DNA from: Marinisporobacter balticus | GTDB taxonomy: Bacteria; Bacillota; Clostridia; Peptostreptococcales; Thermotaleaceae | Direction of reading: 5' to 3' | Assembly: GCF_004345705.1 (NCBI RefSeq) | Contig: NZ_SLWV01000018.1 | Coordinates: 9,724-73,723, forward strand | DNA: 64,000 bases | Shown: piece after piece, positions 44,926 to 54,649 of the stretch | Layout: each line of letters opens with the position of its first letter | How positions within the stretch are numbered: position 1 is the stretch's first letter | Made by a program: the position numbers and the translations under genes | The notes under the pieces: generated by a model | Databases searched by the model: none | What the model was told of the DNA's origin: nothing | What the model saw: the letters and a program-made list of their open reading frames with translations, nothing else

Positions 44926-47274
44926 CTAATTCTCATCATAAAATTTCTCCAATGTCTTAATAATCTCATCTTCTGATTTTATATTTATCCTATGATTCCA
45001 CTCTCTTGGAAATATTCTTTTATAGTTTCCGTAGTTAAATCTTTCATCGATTAGAAGCACTACCCCTTTATCCTTTTCTGTACGAATGACTCGTCCAGCT
45101 GCTTGTAATACCTTGTTCATTCCTGGATACGTATAGGAATAATTAAACCCATTTCCATTTTTTTCATTAAAATAATCTTTTATGATATCTCTCTCTAAAC
45201 ATATTTGCGGAAGCCCTACGCCTACGATGATTGCACCTATTAATCGATCTGCTTTTAAGTCAATTCCTTCACCAAATATTCCTCCCATTACAGCAAAACC
45301 TACTAATGTATCTTTAGGATCTTTTTCAAATCCTAATAAATAAGCTTCCCTTTGTTCTTCGCTCATTGTATTTAATTGAATGATTGTGGCATATTCAGGA
45401 TACTTTTCTTGAAATCTTTCATGAACATCCTGCATATATTTATAGGATGGAAAGAATACTAAATAATTCCCTTTTTTCTGAGATATAATTGCCTTTATAT
45501 AATCTGCTATACAATTGTAGCTATATTCCCTATCCTTGTATTTTGTTGAAATGTTATTGGCAATCATTAGACAAAGATTATTCCGATCAAAAGGAGAAGA
45601 TAACATAATCGTCTGATCCGTTTCATCTCCACCCAAAATATACTTAAAATATTCTATAGGCGATAATGTAGCTGAAAAGAATATGGCTGACTTCCCCCTT
45701 TTGATCGCTTCACTTAATAGATAAGAAGGATCAAGGCAGAACATTTTTAGCATTACATCTTTATTTTCCTTCTCTATGTAAGTTACATATCGATCATCAT
45801 AAATCTCTAATATTCTTATAAAAGCTAAGCAATCAAAAAATAATTCTAATATTTCCTTATATCCTTTTGTTCCTTTTTTAGTGGCTAAGAGTTCTTCGCT
45901 CTCAGATATGAGTCTGTTTAATAAATAAGATATATTCTCTGGCATTTCTTTTTGTATATACACTTCTTTATCTCCACAAAGTTTCTTCATCTTAAGCATA
46001 TACCCATTGAGTTTATCTAAAGCTTTAGCAATTGTAGGCTCTTTATCTTTAAATATTCTTTTCAGCTCTAAAAAATGATTTTTATAAAGGTTTGCTGAGA
46101 ACATTTCACGTGCTCTATCTACTAAATTATGGGCCTCATCTATTAGAAAGGTATAGTCGTTATCTCCAAAATCAAATAGGCCTTTTAGATATACAGTAGG
46201 GTCAAATATATAATTAAAATCACAAATAACGGCATCTACCCATGTAGCTAAATCTAGTGAAAATTCAAAAGGACAGATATGATACTTTCTTGAATATGAT
46301 TCTATTATAGCCCTAGATAATTCATCTTCATTTTGGAGTATATCAAGAATAGCCTCGTTTACTCTACTAAAATGTCCCTTTGCATATTCGCAGTATTCTG
46401 GTTCACATCTTGACTCTTCTTTAAAGCAGATCTTATCCTTCGCTGTTAAAGTTAATGTTTTAAAGCGCAATCCTTTTTCTCTCATTTTTATAAAAGCTTC
46501 CTCAGCAACCTGTCGTGTGATCGTTTTTGCCGTAAGATAAAATATCTTTGAAGTATATCCTTCACTAAATGCCTTCACTGTCGGAAAAAGAGTTGATATA
46601 GTTTTCCCTATTCCTGTTGGTGCTTGTGCAAATAACTTTTTCTGATCTCTAATCGTTCTATAGACCGAAATTGCAAGTTCCCTTTGTCCAATCCGATATT
46701 TTTTAAATGGGAATACTAAATCTTTTACTGAGTCATCACGAAGTTTACACCAATCAGAAGTGAAATTTGCAAAAGCCATGTATTGATCTATGATTTGATA
46801 AAAAAACACTTCCAAGCTTATAAAACTAAAATTTTTCCTTATATTTTTAAGCAATTCAGTTTCTAAATGAAAATAGGTTAATTGCACATCTATTTTGTCT
46901 AATTTATTTTGCAACGCATATATATAAGCATAACATTTTGCCTGCGCCCAATGGAGCTCATTATAATTTTCATGGATTATTTCAAGGGGTTTTGTAGTAG
47001 ATTTTATTTCATCTATACAAATACCATCGGATTCTTTTATGATGCCATCTGCTCTACCTTCTATTAAAAATGTATACCCTTCATGTTCAAGTTTATGTTT
47101 TAGTGTAACCTCAGCTTCATAATTTTCAGCTTGATTCTTTTGTACCTTTTGATGCGCTCTTGTGCCTTCTACAGCTCTTGTCATACTTCTAAAGCTTGTG
47201 TCCAAATCTCCAGAACGCAAAATAAATTCAACTAGATTTCTAACAGATATTTTTATCTCATTCGTATTATGCAT
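44926..47274 (-). CDS. PD-(D/E)XK nuclease fused to Rad3/XPD-type (DinG-like) DNA helicase
   Basis: 782 residues. The N-terminal 170 hold a RecB/Cas4-like nuclease core: Asp76 in GRADGI, Glu89-x-Lys91 in DEIKST, and a following QAKCYAYIYAL helix. Then a superfamily 2 iron-sulfur helicase: Walker A APTGIGKT (217-224), cluster cysteines 283, 290, 295 and 334, DEAH at 379-382, and C-terminal motifs FFSATLSP and QAAGRVIR. Rad3-family helicases unwind 5' to 3'. The fusion suggests an enzyme that unwinds and trims DNA ends or flaps in repair. It stands alone between a GGDEF gene and an IS relic, 4 bp from the latter. Confidence 0.92.
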   Translation of the reverse strand: MHNTNEIKISVRNLVEFILRSGDLDTSFRSMTRAVEGTRAHQKVQKNQAENYEAEVTLKHKLEHEGYTFLIEGRADGIIKESDGICIDEIKSTTKPLEIIHENYNELHWAQAKCYAYIYALQNKLDKIDVQLTYFHLETELLKNIRKNFSFISLEVFFYQIIDQYMAFANFTSDWCKLRDDSVKDLVFPFKKYRIGQRELAISVYRTIRDQKKLFAQAPTGIGKTISTLFPTVKAFSEGYTSKIFYLTAKTITRQVAEEAFIKMREKGLRFKTLTLTAKDKICFKEESRCEPEYCEYAKGHFSRVNEAILDILQNEDELSRAIIESYSRKYHICPFEFSLDLATWVDAVICDFNYIFDPTVYLKGLFDFGDNDYTFLIDEAHNLVDRAREMFSANLYKNHFLELKRIFKDKEPTIAKALDKLNGYMLKMKKLCGDKEVYIQKEMPENISYLLNRLISESEELLATKKGTKGYKEILELFFDCLAFIRILEIYDDRYVTYIEKENKDVMLKMFCLDPSYLLSEAIKRGKSAIFFSATLSPIEYFKYILGGDETDQTIMLSSPFDRNNLCLMIANNISTKYKDREYSYNCIADYIKAIISQKKGNYLVFFPSYKYMQDVHERFQEKYPEYATIIQLNTMSEEQREAYLLGFEKDPKDTLVGFAVMGGIFGEGIDLKADRLIGAIIVGVGLPQICLERDIIKDYFNEKNGNGFNYSYTYPGMNKVLQAAGRVIRTEKDKGVVLLIDERFNYGNYKRIFPREWNHRINIKSEDEIIKTLEKFYDEN

Positions 47275-47323
47275 ATGACCAGCCTTTCAACTTATTTCAT
47301 ACCTAATTATACAATTTAAAAAC

Positions 47324-47355
47324 AAATCCCACAATATTACATTATTGTAGGATTT
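47324..47355 (-). terminator. terminator after the diguanylate cyclase gene
   Basis: AAATCCTACAATA and TATTGTGGGATTT pair on the minus strand with one G-U pair and end in GTTTTTA. It lies just before the stop of the GGDEF gene. Confidence 0.8.
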
Positions 47356-47356
47356 A

Positions 47357-49249
47357 TTAATCAACTATTTTATTTTTCAGCTTCTGCTTATATGCATACA
47401 TTCGCGTATCGGCAGTTTTTACTAATTCTTTATAATTCTCACACTCCTGAGGGAAGTTTGCAATACCATAGCTGAAACTACAAGTAATATTATTACCTTC
47501 AAATATAATGGGATCATTGATAAAATTCTTTGCTATTTTTTCAAATTTTTCTACTAAGCTTTGCGTATTGGTCTCAAAGAAAACACAAATAAATTCATCC
47601 CCACCATATCTTGCAAAGATGTCTGAATTTCTAATTGCATCTTTAATTCTACCCGCAAAGTTCTTAATTAACTGATCTCCTGCCAAATGTCCATAGGTAT
47701 CATTTACAGCTTTTAATCCATTTAAATCAAATACCACCAACAAAAATATTTCATCATATCGAATGGCCTTCTGTATATTCATATCTAATAGTTCTTCAAA
47801 ATACCTTCTATTATAAACATTTGTTAATTTATCATATCTAGATAAATAAATAGTTTCTTCGTAAAGCTTATGTTTACTAATAGCAATTTCAAATTGATTC
47901 CTCATATACTCCATCACATCTAAATCCGTTTCATCATAAACAAAATTCTCTTTGCTATCCAAATTTACCAAACCATATAATTGCCCATCTATTATGATTG
48001 GGGTCGTAAGAGAAGATTGTACTTCAATACCTTCTGTATTTTTTAAAATATCTGAAAATTTTTCTTTAAAAATTTCCTTAATGTCATTAATAATCACTGC
48101 TTTTTCTATCTTCCCTTTTGTCACATGCCATAAAAATGAATCTTTTAACTGAATGGAAAATCTTTTTGCTTCTTCAGCATCATATCCAATAGATGCGACA
48201 ATTCTTAGATTTTCTCCTTTATCCAAAATCAATACACATGCAATGTCTGCATTTTCCACTGATTGAACTACCTTTTCTAAAATCAAATCAAATAATTCAT
48301 TAATACTATTTTGTTCAATCACTGCATGATTCATTTCTAATATAGCTTCTTTTAGTTTTAGCAACCTATTTATTCTTTTTTCAGTTTTCTTGCGCTCTGT
48401 AATATCTATAACCACACCAACAATACCCATACTCTTTCCTTTTTGATTTATAATTGAAGCTTTTGTAAAAATAACATCATGTAATACACCATCCGCACAT
48501 TGCATTTTTGAATCATAAATAATTTTGTCCTGTTCTTTCAATAATTGAACATCTATTTTATGATGCTCATCAGCAAGTTCTTTTGGAAGAATATCATAAA
48601 GTGTGTTTCCAATAATATTTTCTCTTTTAAGTCCTAGATATTCTGTATGCGCAATATTAGAATATTTGTAGATCCCTTTGTCGTCTTTATAAAAGATAGG
48701 GTTAGGAATTGTATCCATAAGGGTTTGGAGAAATTTAAAGTTCTCTTGAAGGGCTATTTCAGCTTCCTTCCATTCTGTGATGTCTTGTACAGTACCAATA
48801 ACCTTTTTCTTATTTCCAGAATCATCATATAGAAACATCCCATTTGCACGTATCCATCTTTCATCTCCATTTATTTTTAAAATTTTACATTCTACCTTCT
48901 CTATGATTTCTAAGTCTCTTACTTTCCTTATTTTTTCATCTACCATTTTTCTATAATCAGGATGAATAAGGGATACAGTCCAAAATTTGATTTTACCTTG
49001 ATGGTTTTCTTTGTTCATTCCAAATATTCGATGCATTTCATCAGAAAAATAGAGTCTATTTAATCCATAATCCCATTCCCAACTGCCTAAGTTTGCAATC
49101 TCTTGTGCACATTTTAAACTAGCTTCTCTTTCTCTTAAAGCAATTTCTCTTTCTTTTTTTTCAAAATCATATCTTTCTTTGCCACTTTCAAAGAAATTTT
49201 TTCTAGTTTTTCGTCTCAATAAGTCTATCATCTTACTAAATACAGACAT
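47357..49249 (-). CDS. diguanylate cyclase with PAS-PAS-GAF sensory domains
   Basis: A 630-residue cytosolic sensor. An N-terminal coiled coil (about 15-45) is followed by PAS 1 (about 45-165, with PAC end IGTVQDITEWKEAE), PAS 2 (about 170-285, VGVVIDITERKKTE), a GAF domain (about 300-450) and GGDEF. The active site GGDEF is intact at 549-553, and an inhibitory RxxD site (RNSD) sits five residues before it, so it should make c-di-GMP with product feedback. No membrane segment. The signal is unknown. Monocistronic. Confidence 0.93.
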   Translation of the reverse strand: MSVFSKMIDLLRRKTRKNFFESGKERYDFEKKEREIALREREASLKCAQEIANLGSWEWDYGLNRLYFSDEMHRIFGMNKENHQGKIKFWTVSLIHPDYRKMVDEKIRKVRDLEIIEKVECKILKINGDERWIRANGMFLYDDSGNKKKVIGTVQDITEWKEAEIALQENFKFLQTLMDTIPNPIFYKDDKGIYKYSNIAHTEYLGLKRENIIGNTLYDILPKELADEHHKIDVQLLKEQDKIIYDSKMQCADGVLHDVIFTKASIINQKGKSMGIVGVVIDITERKKTEKRINRLLKLKEAILEMNHAVIEQNSINELFDLILEKVVQSVENADIACVLILDKGENLRIVASIGYDAEEAKRFSIQLKDSFLWHVTKGKIEKAVIINDIKEIFKEKFSDILKNTEGIEVQSSLTTPIIIDGQLYGLVNLDSKENFVYDETDLDVMEYMRNQFEIAISKHKLYEETIYLSRYDKLTNVYNRRYFEELLDMNIQKAIRYDEIFLLVVFDLNGLKAVNDTYGHLAGDQLIKNFAGRIKDAIRNSDIFARYGGDEFICVFFETNTQSLVEKFEKIAKNFINDPIIFEGNNITCSFSYGIANFPQECENYKELVKTADTRMYAYKQKLKNKIVD

Positions 49250-49423
49250 GTCCTCTCTCCTCTTTGAAAATACAATTTATTCTAAAAAATAGTTTTCACA
49301 TGAGAAAACTGCCCTTTTATATATTATAATCAATTTATCAAATAATGTGAATTTTTTCAATTATTTTGTCGAAATATTTTGCGCTAAATGAATATCCTTT
49401 AAAAAATACTAGGATTTTTAACC

Positions 49424-49534
49424 ATGGGCGGTATAAAAATCAATGAAATGGCTGAGGTTACTGGTGGCATTCACGGCACCAACCGATTAGGTGGCAATTC
49501 TTTAACAGATATAATCGTTTTTGGAAAATTATAG
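49424..49534 (+). pseudogene. relic of flavocytochrome c / fumarate reductase-type flavoprotein C-terminus
   Basis: The frame reads MGGIKINEMAEV, then TGGIHGTNRLGGNSLTDI and IVFGKL before a TAG. Intact FAD-dependent fumarate reductase-like proteins read TMGGxKINxxAEVLxxxGxxIPGLYAAGEVTGGxHGxNRLGGNAL. So the roughly 20 residues between AEV and GEV are deleted and all sequence before MGGIKIN is gone. The break joins two similar xEV codons, as expected of a short-repeat deletion. It is opposite in strand to both neighbours. Confidence 0.75.
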
Positions 49535-49575
49535 GATATAGTGCTTATGAAAATTCAAATTAATTTTTTATAATA

Positions 49576-49603
49576 AAAAATCCGTGTAATCACACGGATT
49601 TTT
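49576..49603 (-). terminator. terminator after pyruvate carboxylase
   Basis: AAAAATCCGTGT and ACACGGATTTTT with a 4-nt loop, followed by a T-rich tail on the minus strand. It can also stop rightward transcription. Confidence 0.9.
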
Positions 49604-49607
49604 CGTT

Positions 49608-52600
49608 TTATTGATTCAATTTTATTAATAATTCTCCTACATCTATCTGCTGTCCTTCTTTTGCAATGACAGATTCTACTACGCCATCTACAGATACTGT
49701 AATATTTGTTTCCATCTTCATGGCTTCTACAACGGCAACAATCTGATTTTCCTTCACTTTTTCTCCATCTTTTACAAGTACCTTTATTAAAGTTCCTGGA
49801 ATACTTGAACCAATTTCTAGTGGATTAGAAGGGTCGGCCATCTGCACAAAATTACCTTCTTTTGCTACTGACCCACTACCTTGATCATAAATTTTTACTG
49901 CCCTTCTGCTATCATTCACTTCAAATAGTACGGTTCTATTTCCAGCCTCATCTAATTTTCTAATTTCTAAAAGTTTGATTACCAAAACCTTACCTTCAGC
50001 AATTTCTACTTGACAAGTTTCTCCTTCTGTTAACCCATGGAAATAGATATCACTCCCCATTTTACTGAAGTCTCCATGTTCTTCTAAATATCCTAAATAC
50101 TGTTCAAACACCTTAGGATACAATGCAAAGCTTAATAAATCTTTTTTCGTAGGCTCAATTTGAAATGTTTCTTGTAGATATTTTTCTATTTTGTCAAAAT
50201 CCTCATGCTCTAAAAGTTCTCCTGGTCTACAAGTAATCGGTTCTTCTCCTTTTAATACAAGTTTTTGAAGTTTTTCACAAAATCCGCCCATCGGTTGACC
50301 CATCATTCCCTTAAAATATGCAACTATTGAATCAGGAAATGCCATATCAGTTCCCTTATCATAGATATTTTCTGGCGTCAAATCATTTTGTATCATAAAA
50401 ATCGCCATATCTCCTACAGCCTTAGAAGATGGTGTAACCTTAATAATATCCCCTAGCATTTCATTTACTTTTTTATACATTTCTTTCACTTCATTAAATC
50501 TATGTCCTAATCCAAAACTCTCTACTTGTGGCTTTAAATTTGAATATTGACCACCTGGAATCTCATACTTATAAATCTCTGCAGTACCTGATTTTAGCTC
50601 TGATTCAAATTGACTATAAACGGGTCTTACATCTCCCCAATAATCAGAAATCTTTTGAATATCATCTAATATTAATCCTGTATCTCTTGTCGTATTTTCA
50701 AAAGCTGCAACAACCGAATTAAGTGCTGGCTGACTTGTAAGTCCTGACATACTATTAATTGCTGTATCTACAATATCTACACCCGCTTCTGCTGCCATAA
50801 GTATTGTGGCAACACCATTTCCGCTTGTGTCGTGTGTATGAAGATGAATCGGCATACCTACTTCTTCTTTTAATGCCTTGATCAGTTTATACGCTGAATG
50901 TGGCTTAAGGAGTGCAGACATATCTTTGATTCCTAATATATGTGAACCTGTTTTTTCTATCTCTTTTGCCATTTTTATATAATAATCTAATGTATATTTG
51001 TCTCGTCTTTCATCTAGAATATCTCCTGTATAACAGATGCAACTTTCTGCAATTTTTCCACTCTTTAGTACTTCATCTATTGCAACCTCCATACCCTTTA
51101 GCCAATTGAGTGAATCAAATATTCTAAATACATCTATCCCACTATTTGCAGATTCTTTTATAAATTCTCTTATGACATTGTCTGGATAGTTTTTATATCC
51201 TACTGCATTCGCACCTCTTATTAACATTTGCAACAATATATTAGGCACCTTTTTTCGAATGATTTCTAATCTCTCCCATGGAGATTCCTTTAAAAACCTA
51301 TAAGCTACATCAAAGGTAGCGCCTCCCCACATTTCTACAGAAAATAAGTCTTTTGCCAAGATCGAAGTCTCTTTTGCTATTTTTTTCATATCTTTTGTTC
51401 TAATCCTTGTAGCCATTAATGATTGATGTGCGTCTCTCATCGTTGTATCTGTTAATAATAATTTATTCTGATTTTTAATCCATTCTACAACACCATCTGG
51501 CCCTTTTTCTTCTAGGATTTGCTTTGTCCCTGTTAAATTTGCTGGTCGTTGTACTTTTGGAACTACTGGCACATCAAATTCTTTTTTATTTCCTTTTGTT
51601 TCATTTACAACCTTTTCTCCTATAAAATTAAGTACTCTAAGTTCCTTATCTGCCTTTGGTGTAATCTCAAACAACTCCGGATTATCTGAAATAAATCCAG
51701 TATGGCATGTTCCAAGCTTAAACTCTTCATGCGTTAAAACGTTTACTAGGAATGGAATATTGGTTTTAACCCCTCTTATTTTAATCTCTCTTATTGCTCT
51801 ATTCACTTTTCTTGTAGCATCTTCAAAACTTCTTGATAAAGATGTAACCTTTACCAAAAGACTATCATAGTAAGGACTTATGATAGACCCTGTAAATCCA
51901 CTTCCACCATCTAGTCTTACCCCAAATCCAGAACCAGTTCTATAAATATCAATTTTCCCCGTATCTGGTGCAAAGTTATTTAAAGGATCTTCTGTTGTTA
52001 CCCTGCACTGAATAGAATATCCACGAATGACTATATCCTCTTGTGATCGAATACCAATTTCTTCAGAATCGAGGTGATATCCCTGTGCAATTAAAATTTG
52101 ACTTTGTACAATATCAACCCCTGTAACCATCTCTGTCACAGTATGTTCAACTTGAATTCTAGGATTCATTTCAATGAAATAATGATTGCCATATATATCT
52201 ACTAAAAATTCAACCGTTCCAGCACTTCTATAATCCACTGCCTTCGCAATTTTTAATGCATCATCACATATTTTTTGTCTTTGTTCTTCTGTAATAGAAA
52301 GAGCAGGTGTAAATTCAATCACCTTTTGATGTCTTCTCTGAATGGAACAGTCTCTTTCATATAAATGTACAATATTTCCATACTTATCTCCTAAAATTTG
52401 TACCTCTATATGCTTTGGTTTTTCAAGATATTTTTCAATAAATATTGCATCAATCCCAAATGCTTTTTTTGCTTCATTTTTTGCACTATAAAATCCCTGT
52501 AAAAGATCCTTTTCATCTCTTACAATTCGCATACCTCTTCCACCGCCACCAGCAGCAGCTTTAAGGATTACAGGATAGCCACAATACTTTGCAAATTCAA

Positions 52601-53042
52601 AAGCTTCTTTTTCAGATGTAACAGGCTTCTCGATTCCTGGAATTGTTGGAACCCCTACACGATTTGCCACTAATTTAGATTTTATCTTATCTCCTAATTG
52701 ATCCATCATATGATGATTGGGTCCAATAAATTCTATTCCTGCTTCCTCACACCTTCTAGCAAATTCTGTATTTTCTGATAAAAATCCATATCCAGGATGT
52801 ATTGCATCTACGCCTTTTTTGAGTGCAATTTTTATAATCTCCTCAATATTCAAATAAGCTTCCACAGGTCCTTTATTCTTTCCTATTAAATAGGACTCGT
52901 CTGCTTTTGTTCTAAAAAGAGAATTTTTATCTTCATCAGAATAAATAGCTACAGTACGAATACCTAGCTCACTGCAAGCTCTAAATATTCTTATAGCAAT
53001 TTCTCCTCTATTTGCTACCAACACTCTCTTGAACTTTTTCAT
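49608..53042 (-). CDS. pyc: pyruvate carboxylase
   Basis: A 1144-residue biotin enzyme that makes oxaloacetate from pyruvate, bicarbonate and ATP. Biotin carboxylase domain first (about 1-450: VLVANRGEIAIR, AAAGGGGRGMR), then the carboxyltransferase barrel (about 525-800: LLTDTTMRDAHQSLMATR), a tetramerisation region, and the biotin carrier with the biotinyl Lys at about 1109 (EAMKMET). The ATG at 53042 follows AGGGAGG; the longer frame to 53069 lacks a ribosome site. Length is normal. Its need for biotin fits the bio locus at 8.7-13.2 kb. Confidence 0.97.
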   Translation of the reverse strand: MKKFKRVLVANRGEIAIRIFRACSELGIRTVAIYSDEDKNSLFRTKADESYLIGKNKGPVEAYLNIEEIIKIALKKGVDAIHPGYGFLSENTEFARRCEEAGIEFIGPNHHMMDQLGDKIKSKLVANRVGVPTIPGIEKPVTSEKEAFEFAKYCGYPVILKAAAGGGGRGMRIVRDEKDLLQGFYSAKNEAKKAFGIDAIFIEKYLEKPKHIEVQILGDKYGNIVHLYERDCSIQRRHQKVIEFTPALSITEEQRQKICDDALKIAKAVDYRSAGTVEFLVDIYGNHYFIEMNPRIQVEHTVTEMVTGVDIVQSQILIAQGYHLDSEEIGIRSQEDIVIRGYSIQCRVTTEDPLNNFAPDTGKIDIYRTGSGFGVRLDGGSGFTGSIISPYYDSLLVKVTSLSRSFEDATRKVNRAIREIKIRGVKTNIPFLVNVLTHEEFKLGTCHTGFISDNPELFEITPKADKELRVLNFIGEKVVNETKGNKKEFDVPVVPKVQRPANLTGTKQILEEKGPDGVVEWIKNQNKLLLTDTTMRDAHQSLMATRIRTKDMKKIAKETSILAKDLFSVEMWGGATFDVAYRFLKESPWERLEIIRKKVPNILLQMLIRGANAVGYKNYPDNVIREFIKESANSGIDVFRIFDSLNWLKGMEVAIDEVLKSGKIAESCICYTGDILDERRDKYTLDYYIKMAKEIEKTGSHILGIKDMSALLKPHSAYKLIKALKEEVGMPIHLHTHDTSGNGVATILMAAEAGVDIVDTAINSMSGLTSQPALNSVVAAFENTTRDTGLILDDIQKISDYWGDVRPVYSQFESELKSGTAEIYKYEIPGGQYSNLKPQVESFGLGHRFNEVKEMYKKVNEMLGDIIKVTPSSKAVGDMAIFMIQNDLTPENIYDKGTDMAFPDSIVAYFKGMMGQPMGGFCEKLQKLVLKGEEPITCRPGELLEHEDFDKIEKYLQETFQIEPTKKDLLSFALYPKVFEQYLGYLEEHGDFSKMGSDIYFHGLTEGETCQVEIAEGKVLVIKLLEIRKLDEAGNRTVLFEVNDSRRAVKIYDQGSGSVAKEGNFVQMADPSNPLEIGSSIPGTLIKVLVKDGEKVKENQIVAVVEAMKMETNITVSVDGVVESVIAKEGQQIDVGELLIKLNQ

Positions 53043-53240
53043 AATATACCTCCCTTTCTGAGAAATCAATTAAACAACTATTTTTCTATGTATATGCGTA
53101 AATCCCATCTATAGTTGTATAAATATTCGCTTATAATTATATAATTTTATAATATAATTATAATTTCTACAAGTTGTTTTTTTAAAATATTATATTATTT
53201 GAAAATTCGTATTTTTTATATTTAGAATCGTTTCCTTCAC

Positions 53241-53271
53241 AAAAAAAGCAGGAAAACAGCATCCCACTTTT
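53241..53271 (-). terminator. terminator of the spoVA cluster
   Basis: On the minus strand AAAAGTGGGA pairs with TCCTGCTTTT, including two G-U pairs, followed by a T-run. It is 6 bp after the spoVAEb stop. Confidence 0.7.
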
Positions 53272-53276
53272 ATATA

Positions 53277-53630
53277 CTAACCTTTTGGTTTAAATATCAA
53301 AGCTCCCATAAACCCAAAAATTATCGCAGCAGAAATTCCTCCGCTTGTAATTTCAAAAATTCCTGTAAGCACACCAATAACACCACTTCTCTTTGCTTCC
53401 ATTAAAGCACCCTTTACCAATGAATTTCCGAAACTACATATTGGTACTGAAGCTCCTGCCCCTGCAAATTTTATTAATGGGTCATATAAACCAAGTCCGC
53501 CTAATATAGCCCCCACTACAACTAATGTGCTGGTTGTATGAGCAGGTGTAAGTTTAAACACATCTAGCATAATCTGTCCAATAACACATATTAATCCTCC
53601 AACAATAAAAGCCCAAATAAATTTTTCCAT
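53277..53630 (-). CDS. spoVAE: stage V sporulation protein AE (SpoVAEb type)
   Basis: A 117-residue membrane protein with about four helices, part of the channel that moves Ca-dipicolinate in spores. Typical blocks are FIVGGLICVIGQIMLDVFKLTPAHTTS and GGLGLYDPLIKFAGAGASVPI. I chose the ATG at 53630, after AGAGGTG; the longer frame overlaps spoVAD and reads as non-conserved. Last gene of the set DUF1657-DUF421-spoVAC-spoVAD-spoVAEb, ended by a terminator. Confidence 0.93.
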   Translation of the reverse strand: MEKFIWAFIVGGLICVIGQIMLDVFKLTPAHTTSTLVVVGAILGGLGLYDPLIKFAGAGASVPICSFGNSLVKGALMEAKRSGVIGVLTGIFEITSGGISAAIIFGFMGALIFKPKG

Positions 53631-53647
53631 ACATGCACACCTCTTTT

Positions 53648-54649
53648 CTACATTTCTATGGATACGGCATGAGCAATACATGGTATACTTTCCTTTTGCT
53701 GATAAGACATAGGAGACATTAAAGCCCCTGTTGCTACAATAAGTATTCTTTTTAATTCACCTTTTCTCATGCGATTTAAAAAATGTCCATAAGTTACTGT
53801 AGCAGAACATCCACATCCACTTCCACCTGCCATAACAGGCTGTTCTTTTTTGTAAATCATGATCCCACAATCGGTAAATATTTTTGAAGGTATTTTCATT
53901 CGATGCTTTATTAATAAATCAGCAGCAATTCTATGTCCTACTGCTCCAAGATCCCCAGTAGCAATCACATCATAATAGGATGGATCAATATTTAGATCCC
54001 TAAAATGTGTTTCAATGGTATCAACAGCAGCGGGTGCCATAGCCTCTCCCATATTAAAAGGATCAGAAATTCCCATATCAACGATTCTTCCTATAGTAGC
54101 TGCCGTCACCCGTGGGCCTTCGCCTTTTCTTGACAATAGGACTGCTCCAGCTCCTGTCACTGTCCACTGAGCAGTAGGAGGCTTTTGAGAACCATATTCT
54201 GTAGGATATCTGAATTGCTTTTCAGCTGCTGCATTATGACTGCATGCGCCAGCTACAACATATTTTGCAGCTTTGCTATCTATCAGTAATGAACCTAGTG
54301 CCAAGCCCTCCATAGAGCTAGAACAAGCACCAAAGATCCCTAAATATGGCGCCCCTAAAGTACGCGCAGTAAAACTACTAGAAATAATCTGATTCATCAA
54401 ATCTCCACTAATAAAAAATTGAATATCCTCTTTTTTCTTTCCTGCTTTTTCAATTGCTTTTTCACAAGCCTCTTCTAAAAGTTTCTTTTCTGCCTTTTCA
54501 AAACTATCTTGTCCTAGCCATAAATCTTCATGAAGGATATCAAAATCTTCAGCTAAATTTCCTTTTGCTTCGAAAGGTCCTCCAACAGCAGCTGATGACA
54601 ATATGATTGGTTTTGAATCAAAAACCCATGTTTGATGTCCTCTAAGCAT
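53648..54649 (-). CDS. spoVAD: stage V sporulation protein AD
   Basis: A 333-residue thiolase-fold protein that binds dipicolinic acid. It starts GHQTWVFDSKPIILSSAAVGGPFE, has the thiolase-like GACSSSMEGLALGSLLIDSK block, and MIYKKEQPVMAGGSGCGCSATVTYGH near the C-terminus. The ATG follows the spoVAC stop codon without a gap, so the two are coupled. Together with SpoVAC and SpoVAEb it forms the minimal clostridial-type SpoVA channel. Confidence 0.95.
   Translation of the reverse strand: MLRGHQTWVFDSKPIILSSAAVGGPFEAKGNLAEDFDILHEDLWLGQDSFEKAEKKLLEEACEKAIEKAGKKKEDIQFFISGDLMNQIISSSFTARTLGAPYLGIFGACSSSMEGLALGSLLIDSKAAKYVVAGACSHNAAAEKQFRYPTEYGSQKPPTAQWTVTGAGAVLLSRKGEGPRVTAATIGRIVDMGISDPFNMGEAMAPAAVDTIETHFRDLNIDPSYYDVIATGDLGAVGHRIAADLLIKHRMKIPSKIFTDCGIMIYKKEQPVMAGGSGCGCSATVTYGHFLNRMRKGELKRILIVATGALMSPMSYQQKESIPCIAHAVSIEM

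Larger units (their letters stand above)
49250..49607. other. intergenic region with a gene relic and terminator
   Basis: 358 bp between the diguanylate cyclase start and the pyruvate carboxylase stop. It holds a short plus-strand relic of a flavoprotein and the pyc terminator, listed separately. The first 150 bp contain nothing else I recognise. Confidence 0.7.
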
